Origin: Utricularia gibba
Taxonomy: Eukaryota; Streptophyta; Magnoliopsida; Lamiales; Lentibulariaceae
DNA: 64,000 bases
Reading direction: 5' to 3'
Assembly: GCA_002189035.1 (NCBI GenBank)
Contig: CM007991.1
Span: 4,092,001-4,156,000 of the forward strand
This document shows positions 45,690-58,519 of the stretch, piece after piece. The position numbers and the translations under genes are program-made. Within the stretch, counting starts at the first letter, position 1. Every line of letters begins with the position of its first letter. Under the pieces are notes generated by a model that had not been told where the DNA came from, made no database searches, and worked only from the letters and a program-made list of their open reading frames with translations.

Positions 45690-47085
45690 TAGACAGCACA
45701 CAAATTTTCATGTTTTTACAATATGAAAATCATGAGTTTTTAATTATATTTAGTTGTTTATTTTATAGTTTTAAATGTTTTTATATATAATTTTTTGTGT
45801 TTTAGTGGGTTAAATCCCTTGATTTAGCCCACCCATGTTCTAACCCAATTTTGAGCCCAACAGCTACCCGAAAATCATGGAAAAGTCAAGGATTTCATGT
45901 AAGTTACCACGCAATATGAAGTAATGAATACACTGTCCCGACAACAGTCTGCAAGTCAAGGGCAGGAGTAGCAGAATTGTCAGAGAATGTACTTGACTTG
46001 AGCAATAGGAGGCGAGAGAAAGGGAGAGGAGAGAGAATTGCAAGGGACAACATGTTTTTTTCAGAATACACACGGGGGGATTTTTCCCTCCAACATTCAG
46101 CAACCCCCAACGGCGGGGAGAACGACTTCTCCACCGACCAACAACTCGAACACGAAGAACATCGACCAGAAGAGGAGAAGAAGATCTTCATCCTCAAGCA
46201 CTACATCAAAAACAGTTCAACACTACTGTTGTGGTCCAGGAAGAGTAGCAGACGGAAACCAGAACTCTTACTACTTTATTTTAGTTTGTTTATATTTTCA
46301 GTTTCTGCAACCAACTCTTTCACAATGTTCTTGCCATTACATTTTAACTTCAAAGCATGAGTAGCTAAACCCTAGGGGTGTCTTAAGGTGAAGCATGATG
46401 GTGTGGGTCTAGGAGTCTTAATAAAATTCACCATTGTTTCTTAGCTCTTATTTCTATCAAACCATGGGTAGACCTAAGGAAGGGAACAAGTAGCTTCACA
46501 AATTAGATGCTTGATTTAGAGGTAGTCCAACAAATCAAGATGGGCGCAGTAGATGTTAGTCTGGGGTAGAACGAGTAGAACCGGGTAGACCTAGTTCTAT
46601 ATGCTTTGCATGCGAGTAGGCCTAATTGCAATGTTGGTGATGATATGGGGGACTAACTTAGCCGAAAATATGATGAGTGACCTAGGTAGATTTAGGTTAT
46701 TTGAAATTGTGAGTGTAGTAACATGGTAGATTAAATTAGGGATCTTAGCACTATACCACCTGCAGACCCTTAAGGCACCTTAATATTATTCTGAGTTAGA
46801 ACCAGTACCTCTTACCTTAACGTTAAGACCAGATATTGTTTACGGAAGTTGTTTACCACTGTTGGTCCGAGCTTAGACTAAGACTTACCATTACTTTGAA
46901 TTCTGCATCTGTCGAAATACATGACAAGCACAAGCTCCCTGTGATCGACCCCGAATACCACTGTATACTTTGTGTTTAATTTGTATTTTGTGAGGATTAG
47001 GAACTATAAATTTATTTGATACGGAAATTTGGTTTTATTGCAACAGCATGCTAAAATTTTCGTTTCAGTACTCATCATTATGTAC
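45690..47085. mobile_element. ~1.4-kb insertion in copia B, probably a solo LTR
   Basis: Joining the flanks restores the copia reverse-transcriptase alignment: VGSVMYIMMST ends on one side (47085) and LDIAYAISYIS starts on the other (about 45690). The inserted DNA has no polymerase. Its right end reads CGTTTCA, an LTR-type CA end, and it contains CTCCCTGTGATCGACCCCGA, a phrase common in plant gypsy-type LTR elements. No exact target duplication was found, so borders are approximate. Short frames inside it (45864-46364) have no family support. Confidence 0.65.
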
Positions 47086-50000
47086 ATAACAGAGCCCACA
47101 TAGGACGAGAAAGGGACTGTTGACATAAATGCAGCCTCGTTTTCTGTCTCCGCACCACCCACCCACTCCACTAATGAGTTTAACAGCATGATTCATAGGA
47201 GTGGACAATGGCTTACAATCAACCATATCAAACTTTCGAACCACTTGCTGAATGTACCGCACTTGACTAAGGCTAAGTGTCCTGGCTTTGCAGTCTCTCA
47301 CAATGTCTATTTTGAGAACTCTCATAGCATCCCTAAAGCTGTTCTTTCAATTGATTTAGAAATGCCACTCATGGACTCAATAACAGCTATCGTCAACATA
47401 AAGCACCAACAGCACCATGTCCCCTACAACATACTGAAAACAAGCACAAGGTTAGCTTCAGATTTCCTATAGCCCAGTTGGATCATATATTTGCCAAACT
47501 TCTGATTCCACTGACGAGGGGTCTTCTTGAGGACATATAAGCTCTGTTTGAGCTTACAAACCACATGTTCCTGACCTTGCTTAATAAATCCTAGTATTTG
47601 CTTTATAAAGATTTCTTCATGTAATTCTCCATGTAGAAGCATGATTGCAACTCAAGATCGAATTAGGCTACAAAAGACAGAATAATGCAAATCACATATA
47701 TCTTGGCCACCGGGGAGAAAATCTCTTGATAATCAACACCTTCTTTTTTATTAAACCCTTTTATCATGATTCTAGCATTGTAGCGCATGGTGCCATCAGG
47801 ATTGCGTTTTAGCTTTAAGATCTACTTATTATATAGTGGCTTTCTACGCTCAAGCAAAACCACAAGCTCATATCTTTGGTTTTTCCATAAAGACTACATT
47901 TCCTTCTTCATCATCCATCCACTTATCTTCATCAATAGTATGCATAGCCTCATTCGATTCAAGTTCTTCCTCTTCAATGATCAAAATAAATTCAGAAGAT
48001 GTATATCTAGAGCTAGGTATCACTCCTCTATATGATCTATGTAAAGGTTGAGTTGTTGGAATTGAGGGACTATCCTTAGTGGCTGGGTTCTCTGTGGAAC
48101 TTGAAGGTTGTTGCCATGCTATCTCTAGTGATGCACTTACTATTTGTCGTTGCAATGCCACACTCATAGATTGAACAAAGTCTAAGTTTATGCTAACTTC
48201 CTCACCAGTATGTGGAGACTCGTTCAATGACCATTTCTAATTTTCTAGGAAACGAACATCTTGTGATTGGACGATCTTACCAATAGCAGGATCCCATAGA
48301 CAGTAAACCAGATCTATCTCTCCATAACCTAGAAACATGTAGGATTTGGCATGATCATCCAATTTATGCCACTTCTCCACATGCACATGTACCAAAGTCT
48401 TACATCCGAACATCTAAAGATGCAAATTCTTTAGATGTTCTTCATAACTTCACTTGTCTCCCTATCCATAATTCTTCTGGGAGCTACAAATCTATGGCCT
48501 TCTTAATACTTTGATTAGACAAATAACAAGTGGTCAAGATCGCCTCACCCTAGAATTTCCCTGATAAAGCAGCATCTTTCAACATACATCTGACCTTATC
48601 AAATAAGGTGCGGTTCAATCTTTCTACTATGAGGTTGTGTTGGGGTGTTTCAGGTTCTGTCGCCATCTTGCTAATGCCAGGGTTTAGACAGTATTGTTTA
48701 AACTTCAAACTACAGAACTCATCATCATTTTCAGTCCATAGAAACTTCAGTTTAACACTAGTTTGTTGCTCAACTATTGCATGAAATGTCTTAAAACACT
48801 CAAACACCTCAAACTTGTGGGTGATCAGATAAACCCATGATTTGCATGTAGCATCATCCGTGAATGTCAGAAAGTGCTTCACTTACCCAACTGTGGGAAT
48901 ATTTACTGGGCCACTTACATTAGAGAACACCAAATCAAGCTTATCTTTGCTTTTGTGGAAATTTAATTTGAACCACTATGTACTGCTTGCCTATGATGTA
49001 GCTTTCACACACAGTTGTAACATTACAAGTGTTAATAGCACCCTTTCTAACCAATTTCTGAATGCCCAATTCTGAGAGGTGCCTCAAGCGTTTATGCCGC
49101 ACCTCATATAGCAGCATGGATTTGGCTACCATCAAGACTTCTTGAAGCTTAGGTTTTCACTCTTTGCGATAGAGTCCACCTACTAGAGTCTCACCAATCA
49201 AGAGCAAATTGACCTGCAGAGATGGCACATGTCGCACCTCTATCAATTTCAATTTAGTAGCTAAGTTTGTAATCACCACGAGATCACCAACCCTTGCAAT
49301 TTCAAAGACCGAGTCATTACCCATTTTCAAAGTACTTGAGTCACACTTCTTATAATTCACCATTCCACGCTTAGAGGGTGATGCATGGAATGATACACCA
49401 GAGTCTACAAACTAAGTATCCACCAGCCCTGCATCCCCTGCTTCAGTTGCAAGAAGAATCAATAAATCATCATCAATTTCGTTGCGATAAACTGTAGTAT
49501 TGGCTTCTGGATTTTTTGAGGTGTGTGCTAGCTGTTTTTCCCATTGTGCTTGTTTGTACCCATAGCAATCCTTTCGAAGGTGAACTTTCTTCCTGTAGTA
49601 GAAACACGTCCAGTTTTCCTTTTTGTGGTATGTACTCTCACTACTCTATGATTGATCACGATGACCAGATTTGTCACACCCTCGTCTTCCATGATGATCC
49701 CGTGACCTCCCTCTCTGATTTCCATCAACATAAGGCAATGTTCTTGGTATCAAGACCCTTTCCAACACCTGCATTTCAGTGCCGCAACTCTTCTTGCAAT
49801 AGAGCATTTGCTAAAATCTCATACCTAAGACTCCCATTGGCAGAGTTATTAAGGGTAATAACTAACGTCTTCCATGAATCAAGTAATGAGTCCATAAATT
49901 GGATAGCATGAATTTCTTCATCAAAACACATTTTGATAGAAACCATTTGATCAATGATGTCTATAAACCGGCTCAAATGCTCAGCCATCGATTTCCCATC

Positions 50001-50335
50001 CTTGTACTTCAGCTGCAACATGCTTTTATATAGAGGAAATTTATTTAGGGCATTTTCAAGACAAAACATGTACTCCAGTGCCTTCCACAATTCCTGAGCA
50101 TCATCAAATTCATTGATGCGATTCGAGAGACTATTATCGATACACAAGTTCATAATTACCACTACTTTTAGATGAAATCGACACCACTCCAAGGTTTCCA
50201 CATTTGAGGAAGAGAGTGCCCCTGCCACAATAGGCTCCCACTGGTCTTTCCATACCAGGACAGACTTGATCTTCGAGCGCCACAATGAGTAATTCGTGGT
50301 TGTAAGCTTAGGTACTCCATGGACCTCTTCCATAT

Positions 50336-50347
50336 GCTCTGATACCA
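50336..50347 (-). promoter_or_regulatory. Primer-binding site of copia element B
   Basis: On the minus strand it reads TGGTATCAGAGC, the classic plant copia site matching the 3' end of initiator tRNA-Met, two bases inside the LTR. Confidence 0.9.
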
Positions 50348-50349
50348 CT

Positions 50350-50811
50350 TGTAGTCATGTATTGATTATGAGTGTGAAAATAGAACAAGACAAGTTTAGC
50401 TAGGTAAATCCCCAATTGGGAAAACCTCTTGGTGTTGAGTTAAATACTCAATTTGCAGATTCACTAGGCTTTGAACAAGAAACACAATACACATAATGCT
50501 CCCAACCCAAATCACACATGCTATGATCACTCTCGAACCAGACAGAATCTAGCTCACACCCCCACTCTCTCACTGCACACTCCATTATAGGCAAACAGTC
50601 ACACTACGCATGAGCCTTCCTATGCATAGTGGGAAAAAACTGCTAGGCTAACTACCCAACCTTGTGGCACACCTTTCACTTGCCTACTGAACCTATTGAC
50701 CATTAAGCTCGCATTGGGTAACATGGTGTTGGACATTGGGGCTAAATTTGGGACAATAGAAGATGCAAATATTTTGATGGAAAAGTAATGACGCTTGCTC
50801 ACCAAACTACA
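50350..50811 (-). repeat. 5' LTR of copia element B (462 bp)
   Basis: Has matching terminal words TGTAGT and ACTACA in both orientations. It lies two bases outside a primer-binding site complementary to initiator tRNA-Met. No second copy was found in the window. Confidence 0.82.
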
Positions 50812-50884
50812 TTATGCATACTTTCTTCCGATTCATCAAATTGCAAGTGAGCATATATTGGAAACACAGTACGATATGGTCTTG

Positions 50885-51205
50885 CTGATCATATTTATTA
50901 AAATATTAAAATTATTATTATTTTTATTAATTATAATTTTTCATAAAACTAATCGTATAAAATCAAAATACTGTATACATTATAATAGTTTGTATTATAG
51001 AAACTAAATTGTGTATATATATATATATATATATAAGTTTTTTTTAATATTTTTTAATAAAAATTCGTTTGTTTATTTTATTAAATTTGATATATATGAA
51101 AATTAGGGCTATTTGACAGAACTATTGTGCAAAGTTTTTTAAAATAGGATTATTTAGTCAATTGCTTTTTCGCAGAGAGGTAGTTAACTAAATTACCCCC
51201 AAAGG
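50885..51205 (-). repeat. Right arm of the ~300-bp inverted repeat (mate at 35190-35500)
   Basis: The reverse complement begins GGGGGTAATTTAGTTAACTA and follows the left arm through AAATAGCCCTAATTTTCATA to ATTAGTTTTATGAAAAATTA. A TA-repeat inside (51011-51034) differs in length from the left arm. The flank outside this arm is GC-richer, like that outside the left arm. Confidence 0.8.
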
Positions 51206-53200
51206 ATTCTTTTCTAGGAGAGACCTCGATACTTCTCGATTTTGGTATTGCTCGTCTTCTCCTCCACCGGTGTCCGTCGGTCACCAGATGGCTTGGGAAA
51301 GAAGCCGTGAACAACTTATTATTGGGCTGATCTCCAGTTTCCGAATATGGGCCGGGCCGACTTCTAATTTTGCAAGGTGCTTTCGGCGCCTAAAAGCCCA
51401 CTATTTTTTTCCAAAAATAATTGATATTATGCGATATTAATATTTTAATAGTAAAAATATTATAATACCAAAAAAATAATTGCTTTGTATTAACAGATAA
51501 ATGTAAAAATATCTTGATAAATTGAAATTGGCGTAAAAATGATAAAACATTCATATAAAAAATATCTAATAAAACAACTAGTAATATAAAAATTAAAAGT
51601 ATTGAAATGGTGTGAAAAAATATTGTAAGAAAAAATAAAATCATTCTAATATGGTATTAGATATAGCAAAAATTGTCTACTATCACTTGGGATATCCAAA
51701 TCCAACTCCTCCTTCTGTTCAACTTTTGAAAAACTAAACATTTGAAATCCCATATAATTGATTCATATTTTCTAAGTCCGAAAGCGAATACGAAATATAA
51801 TTTCTTCAATAATCAAATATTGCTTAACACACCCTAAAGGTTTATATAGAATAATTTCACTCTTGAAAAAATATTATAAAAATATTTTTTTATTAAACAC
51901 GAACAAATTATATTTCATAACTAGTAGAAATGTATTAGCTATTCTTATTTTTACAAATTATCTAATTTTCTTTTTATTGGAAGTAATTTTTAAAAATTGT
52001 TTTTATCAGAATTTAATATATTAACAGCATGTATGTTTTTATATTATAATAAAATTTAACACTCTGCACACAAAAAAATGATGGAGATTAGGATACCCAT
52101 TAGAGATGAGTGACGCATTTGGATAGGGTGAGCATTCGGTGCGCCTTGTCTTTGTGGTAGGTGGGCCAGTGTGGTGTAGGTGGACCAGAGAGTGTGGCCC
52201 ACCGTTGGATGGATGCAATTCACATCAAGCGTCCAATCATTGGTTGGAATCAGAAACCTCGAGCTGTGGATGCCCTTTTCAAGGCCTCTTTCAGGAAAAC
52301 TCTCTTCTAACCTTGCCTTCAACTACATATTTTATTGCCTAGTAAAAAATATATATATTCGAGTTCTTTTTTTTTTTTCAAAATCACTTTTCCCAAACGA
52401 TTCTAAAACATAAATTAATAGATTATAGTATATTAAAAATAAAAAACATTTATAAAATTATTTTTTGGTATAGTTTGGATTTCCAAAAAAAATTATGCAC
52501 TTACAAAAATATTTTTAAGTCAAAAATCTATATCGTAACGATTTTCAAAAATTCTTTTTTTCAAAGCAGCTTTTATTTGTTCCATAAATTTTTCAAACGA
52601 ATATGAACTATAAATATTCAAAACAACAGTAATTAGTATGAAAAAATATTATAACTTTTTTAAAATAAAAATCGTTCGTATTTAATAACAAAATTATTTA
52701 TATATTGAAAACATAATTTTATCCATTTATTTATTATTATTGGAGTAGGTGAATACTCCATCACATCTCTATGTCCAAAAAAAAATAAAAAAATAAGACT
52801 CAAAAGTTGTAATGAAGCAATTCAAAAAAAACTCCAAATCTTAGGTAATATAATCTCCATGGAATAATTGCTGAATTATTGATAAGACAGAGCAAAACTT
52901 GTTAAAGGGGAAACAAGAATAGCCAAGGGATTTGATTAAATAAAATGGAAAGGGAGAGATGAGTGTTCTAAAGCAACTACTTATAGATATGAAAAATGAT
53001 CAATTATTAATAATATTTTTTTTAGAAAAAAGATTATATAAATCCAAAAGTTGTTCCAAAGAGGAAATGTTATTTTATCAATTATATTTATGGCTTATTC
53101 AAATTATAATATCAACTATGTGATAATAATTTTTCAAACATCATGTTTTTTTAAAAAAAAATAAATATAATAATAAGAAGGTGTATGCTTCAGTGATCAT
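51206..53200. other. Spacer right of the repeat cluster
   Basis: 51206-51400 is GC-richer (CTCCTCCACCGG, GGGCCGGGCC) and looks like old genic or promoter DNA, but no protein is recognisable. The rest is AT-rich apart from a mixed patch at about 52080-52330 with no supported coding frame. Confidence 0.45.
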
Positions 53201-53783
53201 TTTAGTGTTGTGATCAGTTTGGAAACGATCATGGTTTATAAACCGTGGTTCGATGTCTCATTTGCATTAATTTTTTTTCGAAATTAGAATCATTAATCGG
53301 AATTGAAACCGAAACTGAATTGTTCGCATTAAATTTTAATTGAAAAATAAAAATTGTATTTTCAATGATTTATAACAGTTCTCATGGACGCTTGGAAACA
53401 CCTTAAAAATATTGAATTTTTTTTACTTATCCACATGTGTTGTTGTAGGTACCTTAGAAGCATAACATTTTTTTAAAAATTTATTTTAAACACTCATGTG
53501 AATTGTTATAAATATCTACAAATATCCATAATTTTTTTTGGCCCTCATATTATGAAAGTATTTAATAAGATAATATTTTTCTATTATTTTTTAAGACATC
53601 CACAACGTTTGATATGATTGCGTATTCATCGATTTCAAATTATCGATTCCAAACATGATAAAATCATGATTTTTCGATTCAAAAAATAACGAATCGACTC
53701 GAAAAGATATGATTTCAATTCTGAAATTGGAATCATAACCATAACCAAAACCACGGTTTCGATTTGCACTGATTACAACTCTA
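53201..53783. mobile_element. Probable hAT-type non-autonomous element, ~580 bp
   Basis: Inverted ends TAGTGTTGTGATCAGT (53203 inward) and TAGAGTTGTAATCAGT (complement of the right end, 53783). They lie between near-identical 8-base flanks GTGATCAT (53193-53200) and GTGAGCAT (53784-53791). Subterminal regions carry mirrored AACCGTGGTT/AAACCGAAAC words. There is no coding frame. One mismatch in the duplication and two unmatched bases at the left edge lower the certainty. Confidence 0.65.
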
Positions 53784-56700
53784 GTGAGCATATGCCAGGA
53801 TGAGAAAGCAATGGAAATAAGGGATGGATGATACGAAGTTAGGCGGTGCGCTTTCGGTGGAGAGGCTTGTGCTTGCCTTGAGTCGGCATCTGTGTAGGCC
53901 GTAGATGGAAGCGACTAGCCCCGGCTTTCCTCTCGTCGCTTTCACGCTACACCTTCTCGATCCAGCACCAGTTAGGCCGCCCCGCATTCCCCCTTACTCA
54001 TTCCAACCAAAACACGATATTATTTTTGATATTATTTGGAATATTTTTAAAATTGATTTCAGTAGGGTTGCAAGTTTCATTTATTCGTGTGAAAAATTCT
54101 ATTTATGTTGAATTTGGATTCTAATGAATGATTCACATTTTATTGCTGTTTAATAAAACAGCAATACTATGCGATAAATCATATTTATTTGGTCTTCATT
54201 TTTCACGTGTCTTGCTACTTATCTAGATTAGGATAGACCTAAAAGGTATAAGAATTCACAAAAAAAGTTTAAAACCCCGATTTTAAAATTGACAAAAGAA
54301 TCGAGGTAGATAAATAAAGGTAATATTTTTAGACAGAAATAGATAGAAATGAGTAGATATAATTGTATTTATTTAATAAATAATAGACCTAAATGTAAAA
54401 TTGTTAGGAAAAATGAAATATGTCGTAACCCAAAAATTTAGGAAATGATTTGAGTAGATTTAGATTATTTTAAATGTTTCAATACATAAAAATATAGATA
54501 AAATTTAGTAGTTTATTTCATCATATTTTAATCATTTTTCTGTATGTCAAATACAAATTTATTGTTTCCCGTATTTGGATCAAATTTAATTTACTAATTA
54601 TATATTAAATTTTTAGTTTAGCCTAAGATTTAAAATAAAATTATTTTGTGACTTTATATATAAAAAGCGCATTATGAGCACAAACTTTTCATGTGTCGAT
54701 TTTAATTCTACCATACATTTTGTTTCAATTGTGCTGATTGTGAATTGAATTTTATAAATTTTATATAATATGAAAATTTCTAATTTTCACAACGACGTAC
54801 GAATTTTCGATTATCGATGTCTCTCACCAGATTGAAAGAGCCAAATCTTTGAAACAACTACTATCGAAAGTGCATGAAATACTTTGTACACGTGTTTATT
54901 CCAACTCTAGTAAATTTTACAAGAACCATTATCCGTATATTTTATTAATCTCTAACCACATAACTCTAAAATATGAAGACGATCGGAGTCAATCCCAAAA
55001 GACGATATTTTGAAAAAAAAATCTGATACTTTAAATTATTTATGCGCATATTTGGTATATAAATTTTATTCACGTGAATTTAAAATGACATATCATTTGT
55101 TTTCAGTAAAAAATAATATTTTATTTAATATATTTGTTTAGAATAATTGAAAAAATAAATTTAAATTGATTAACTAAACTCACGTGAAACAAGATTTTTG
55201 AAACACATGATTAGAGAGATATTTCATATATTTTACAAAGTCACACGAATATTAAAGAATAATATGTTATAGAACTTGGACCAATGAGATCCGTCTATTT
55301 TAAATCCGGAATTTTTTATAATATGAATTAATGATGTCGTGTATTTTGGGGTTGGGGTTATGTGGATGGTCTATCTTGGGTCTGGTGGCACGTTGTTTCA
55401 ATCCAACATAAAACTGATAGTCTTCGGGAGATGGGGGCACATAAAATGATAATTATTTAATGCGATGCCACGTAAGACATCACCCCCTACACTTCTCCAA
55501 CACGTTGCAGGGATAGGATAAAGGATCTTTAATCACTATAAATCTATCTAACGCATCCAAAATGCAAATATATGAGGGAAACCCAAGATGTGTGTGCGCA
55601 ATTTAATGAGGATATATTTTTAAAAATTACTTTACTTGCATTAGAATTTATAGTTTTTTGAGAAAAAAAAATAAAGCAAAAATGGGTTGTTTATATGTAT
55701 TAGAATTTTTGGAAAAATAGAAATATAATTTTTTTTTTTACAATTTTGTATTAAAAATCAGCGATAACTTATTTATTATTTCAATTGTATTTTAAAATAT
55801 ATATTGGGAATTTTTGTCTTTATTAATGTAAATATTTTAATGTATATAATATAAAATGAAAATTTGTAATGTCTATTAATATACATAATTTCTCATTTTG
55901 TAGAAAATAATTATTTTCTTCTAAGATGATGTTCCCTATAATTATCACTTTGTATTCCTAAAATGAGAAATTAATAGTTTTATAGAACATAATTATTATT
56001 TATTTGTTTAAAATAAATGTAAAATTCTTATTTTAAAAAATAGCAAATTAAGATAAAATAAATCAATTTGCTTCTTCTCATTAAAATAAGTTTTTTCAAT
56101 AATACTACTTGTTTTTTTATCTATTTCAATTCATTTTTAAATTTATTTTTGATTTCTTATTTCTAAAAAAATTTAAATATATTTAATACCGAACGTTTTT
56201 TGGGATCTGTTAATTTGATATTATTGCAAATAAAATTTTTATTTCGTTATATATTTTTAAAAAATTATACAATATTAAATCATTTTATTTATCATTTTAA
56301 TTTTCTAAAAATTTATTTTGAATATATGTGTGGAACATATCCTAATATCTATTTATGAGGTAAAAAAATATTTCTCGCATCTTTTTCAGTCTATTTTGAC
56401 AGAAATTTCTTCTTAAAAGTTACGCAAAACATAATTGTAAATACAATTCAATTTAATATCTTTTAAAACAAACTTATTTAACTTTGATAAAATTTCAATT
56501 TTGTATTTAAAATATAAATATAATTTTTATTTTTAAATCCAAATCAGCTTCAAATAATATCTGATTTAATTTTTTAAACCTGAAACTGAATCGAATCGGA
56601 GGGATTGAATTTGCATTTGGGGGTTCATAACAAACCTATTTTCATTGGAGTAAGAAACCAAATTGGAAAGGTGGTTGCTTGGTTAGGTAGGTGATCAGAG

Positions 56701-57243
56701 TGGCAAGTGCCAGCGTGGCACATTTACTACGGAGTTAATCTCATTCTAATCCGAAGCTAACCACCTTCATTAAAGTCATTAATCATGAAAAGAAAAGCCC
56801 ATGACGTGGGGTCCCTCCTGCTAAGCATGCTTAACTCTTTGACCGGGTCCACTGCGCCGTACGTACTGAATCCGAACTCTCACATGACGCCAGCACATTC
56901 CTCAGTGGACTTGGACCGTCGGTAGTATGTGTACTGGAATTTTCTTAAATAATAATAATATTAATAATAAATTTATTATATTAAACAATTGTGTAAAACC
57001 AGTCTTTTAAAAGCCTGCGTTACTGCAGTAAGAGAGACGCTTCGTCTCAGCTTCCGTTCCGGGCGGTGTGTCGATGGAGAGAAGACCCACGTCGCCGTTG
57101 CGGTGTACTTGCTCTTAGCTTCAGCGGGGCCGTTTTCTTTGTGTAAAAGAGGAATATTGGGGGGGTTAAAGGCAGGTGCCTCCCTGTCTCCACCGAGTTA
57201 CGTGATCTTTCGTCCGCCGCCGTCCCGTTATCGGAGTCGGAGA
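53784..57243. other. AT-rich spacer and distal promoter of the bHLH gene
   Basis: No gene is supported. 53784-53990 is GC-richer and unassigned. 54000-56600 is mostly very AT-rich, with a mixed patch at 55330-55560 containing CCACGT words. 56680-56940 holds promoter-like motifs (ATGACGTGG, TTTGACC W-box core, CGTACGTAC). The bHLH 5' leader probably lies within about 57000-57243. Confidence 0.45.
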
Positions 57244-58519
57244 ATGGATCCCGCGGGGTCGGGGATGAACGACGCCGGAGTGTATAACTTCTCTGAGATC
57301 TGGAAAGTGTTTCAGGTGGGCCCTTCGTCGACGCCGTATGGTTACGCTGTGGAACCAATGGCAACGGAAAGACAGAAATTTACACACAATCAAATCGCTT
57401 CCGGGACTGAGAAGTCGAAGAAACGGCGGGACGGAGATGAACCGGCGAGAGTGCGGACGTCGACCAGCAATAGCGCGCCTCCGAACAACAACAGTTCTAT
57501 GGTGACTGGATAATTGTGTTTGGTTCAATTCTGTGCATCTTATCGGTTTCTGCTTCCCGAATTGGATGTGAATCTTGATCTTGAATCACATCATTATAAA
57601 GATGGATTTCTGGGGGTTTCTTTTTGTATTGGATTTGAAACACGCATCTTTCTTATCGGTTTCCTGGTTCCTTCTGCAATTCCATGTTCTGATGCTACAG
57701 AGTGAAGGTGATGCTAAGAGGCTGAAGCCGCTTGAAACATCACGTGAAACTTGTAACAATGAAGAGCCACCAAGGCAAGACTACATCCACGTTCGAGCAA
57801 GAAGGGGGCAAGCTACTGACAGCCACAGTTTGGCTGAAAGGGTAATTCTAGAGCACTCCCTCTTGCTCTCCCTGAAAAACATTCAAAGGCCAAGATTGTC
57901 TGTGACTATGAAAGTATTTGTTCATGTTTCAGCTACTTTTCTTCTTTTGCTGTTATATTTGCAGGCGAGGAGAGAAAAGATCAGCGAGAGAATGAGAATT
58001 CTCCAGGATTTAGTGCCTGGCTGCAACAAAGTAAGTCTGGGAGAAAGCTTCTCCATTGCCTGCATATCCCCTTGAACTATGGGAGATATATGTTCTTCAG
58101 AAATCTCTGAAATTCATTCGTGGATCTCTGTTTCCAGGTTATCGGAAAAGCCTTAGTGCTCGATGAGATCATAAACTACATTCAATCACTGCAACGCCAA
58201 ATAGAGGTGGGCTCTCCATATCTCTCCATCTTTGCCACAAATAACAAAAGCCTCCTCTTTTTTGTAGTTTCTATCAATGAAGCTTGAGGCAGCCAACGCG
58301 AGAGCAGCCCTGGATGGATATCCCTCGAAAGATGTAAGAGCAGTTGTACATTATCGAGGTCGTTGAAAGGCTCCCATCTCAGACTGCCCTTTCTACCCTG
58401 TTCAGCGTTTTCCTCAGCAAGCTCTCGACGCTTCGTTCGGTTCGCAGAGCAGCCGAGGTTACGGGCGGGGGTCATCAACAGAATGGCTGCATATGCAGAT
58501 CGGTGGAGGATGTGAATGA
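57244..58519 (+). CDS. BPE-like: bHLH transcription factor, BIGPETAL (bHLH31)/bHLH79 subgroup
   Basis: Six exons: 57244-57501, 57701-57841, 57965-58030, 58138-58206, 58268-58333 and 58418-58519; 233 aa. The start [20 protein letters not shown] matches the BPE N-terminus. The [20 protein letters not shown] segment leads into the basic region [16 protein letters not shown], which has the His-Glu-Arg triad for E-box/G-box binding. Helix-loop-helix follows: [40 protein letters not shown] (about 118-180). It ends [14 protein letters not shown], the usual C-terminus of this subgroup. Serine instead of arginine before HSLAER fits BPE more than bHLH79. Arabidopsis BPE limits petal cell expansion and makes two products by alternative splicing of its last intron. 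The first intron's borders (57502-57700) are the least certain. Confidence 0.92.

Larger units (their letters stand above)
45205..50811 (-). mobile_element. Ty1/copia retrotransposon B (minus strand), 3' end truncated
   Basis: The 5' LTR is at 50811-50350 and the primer-binding site at 50347-50336. Gag is at 50348-49776 (start MVSEHMEEVHGVPKL) with zinc-knuckle-like remains after it. A protease region is near 49400 and GAG-pre-integrase near 49100 (RHKRLRHLSELGIQKLVRKG). Integrase is at about 48880-48550 (LWTENDDEFCS). Reverse transcriptase is at 47640-47085, and its end with RNase H resumes at about 45690-45205 (YVDSNLVGDIDSTRSTTG, LCDNQSTINL). Many stops are present. The 3' LTR is absent; the RNase H domain stops where it abuts copia A. 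A ~1.4-kb foreign segment splits the reverse transcriptase. Confidence 0.85.

Noticed and set aside
45864-46364. Overlapping frames on both strands, one over 120 codons
   Set aside because: They lie in the insertion that splits copia B and match no family; likely LTR by-products.
57166-57528. 120-codon minus-strand frame
   Set aside because: Antisense of GC-rich bHLH exon 1; Arg/Ser-rich shadow with no domain.
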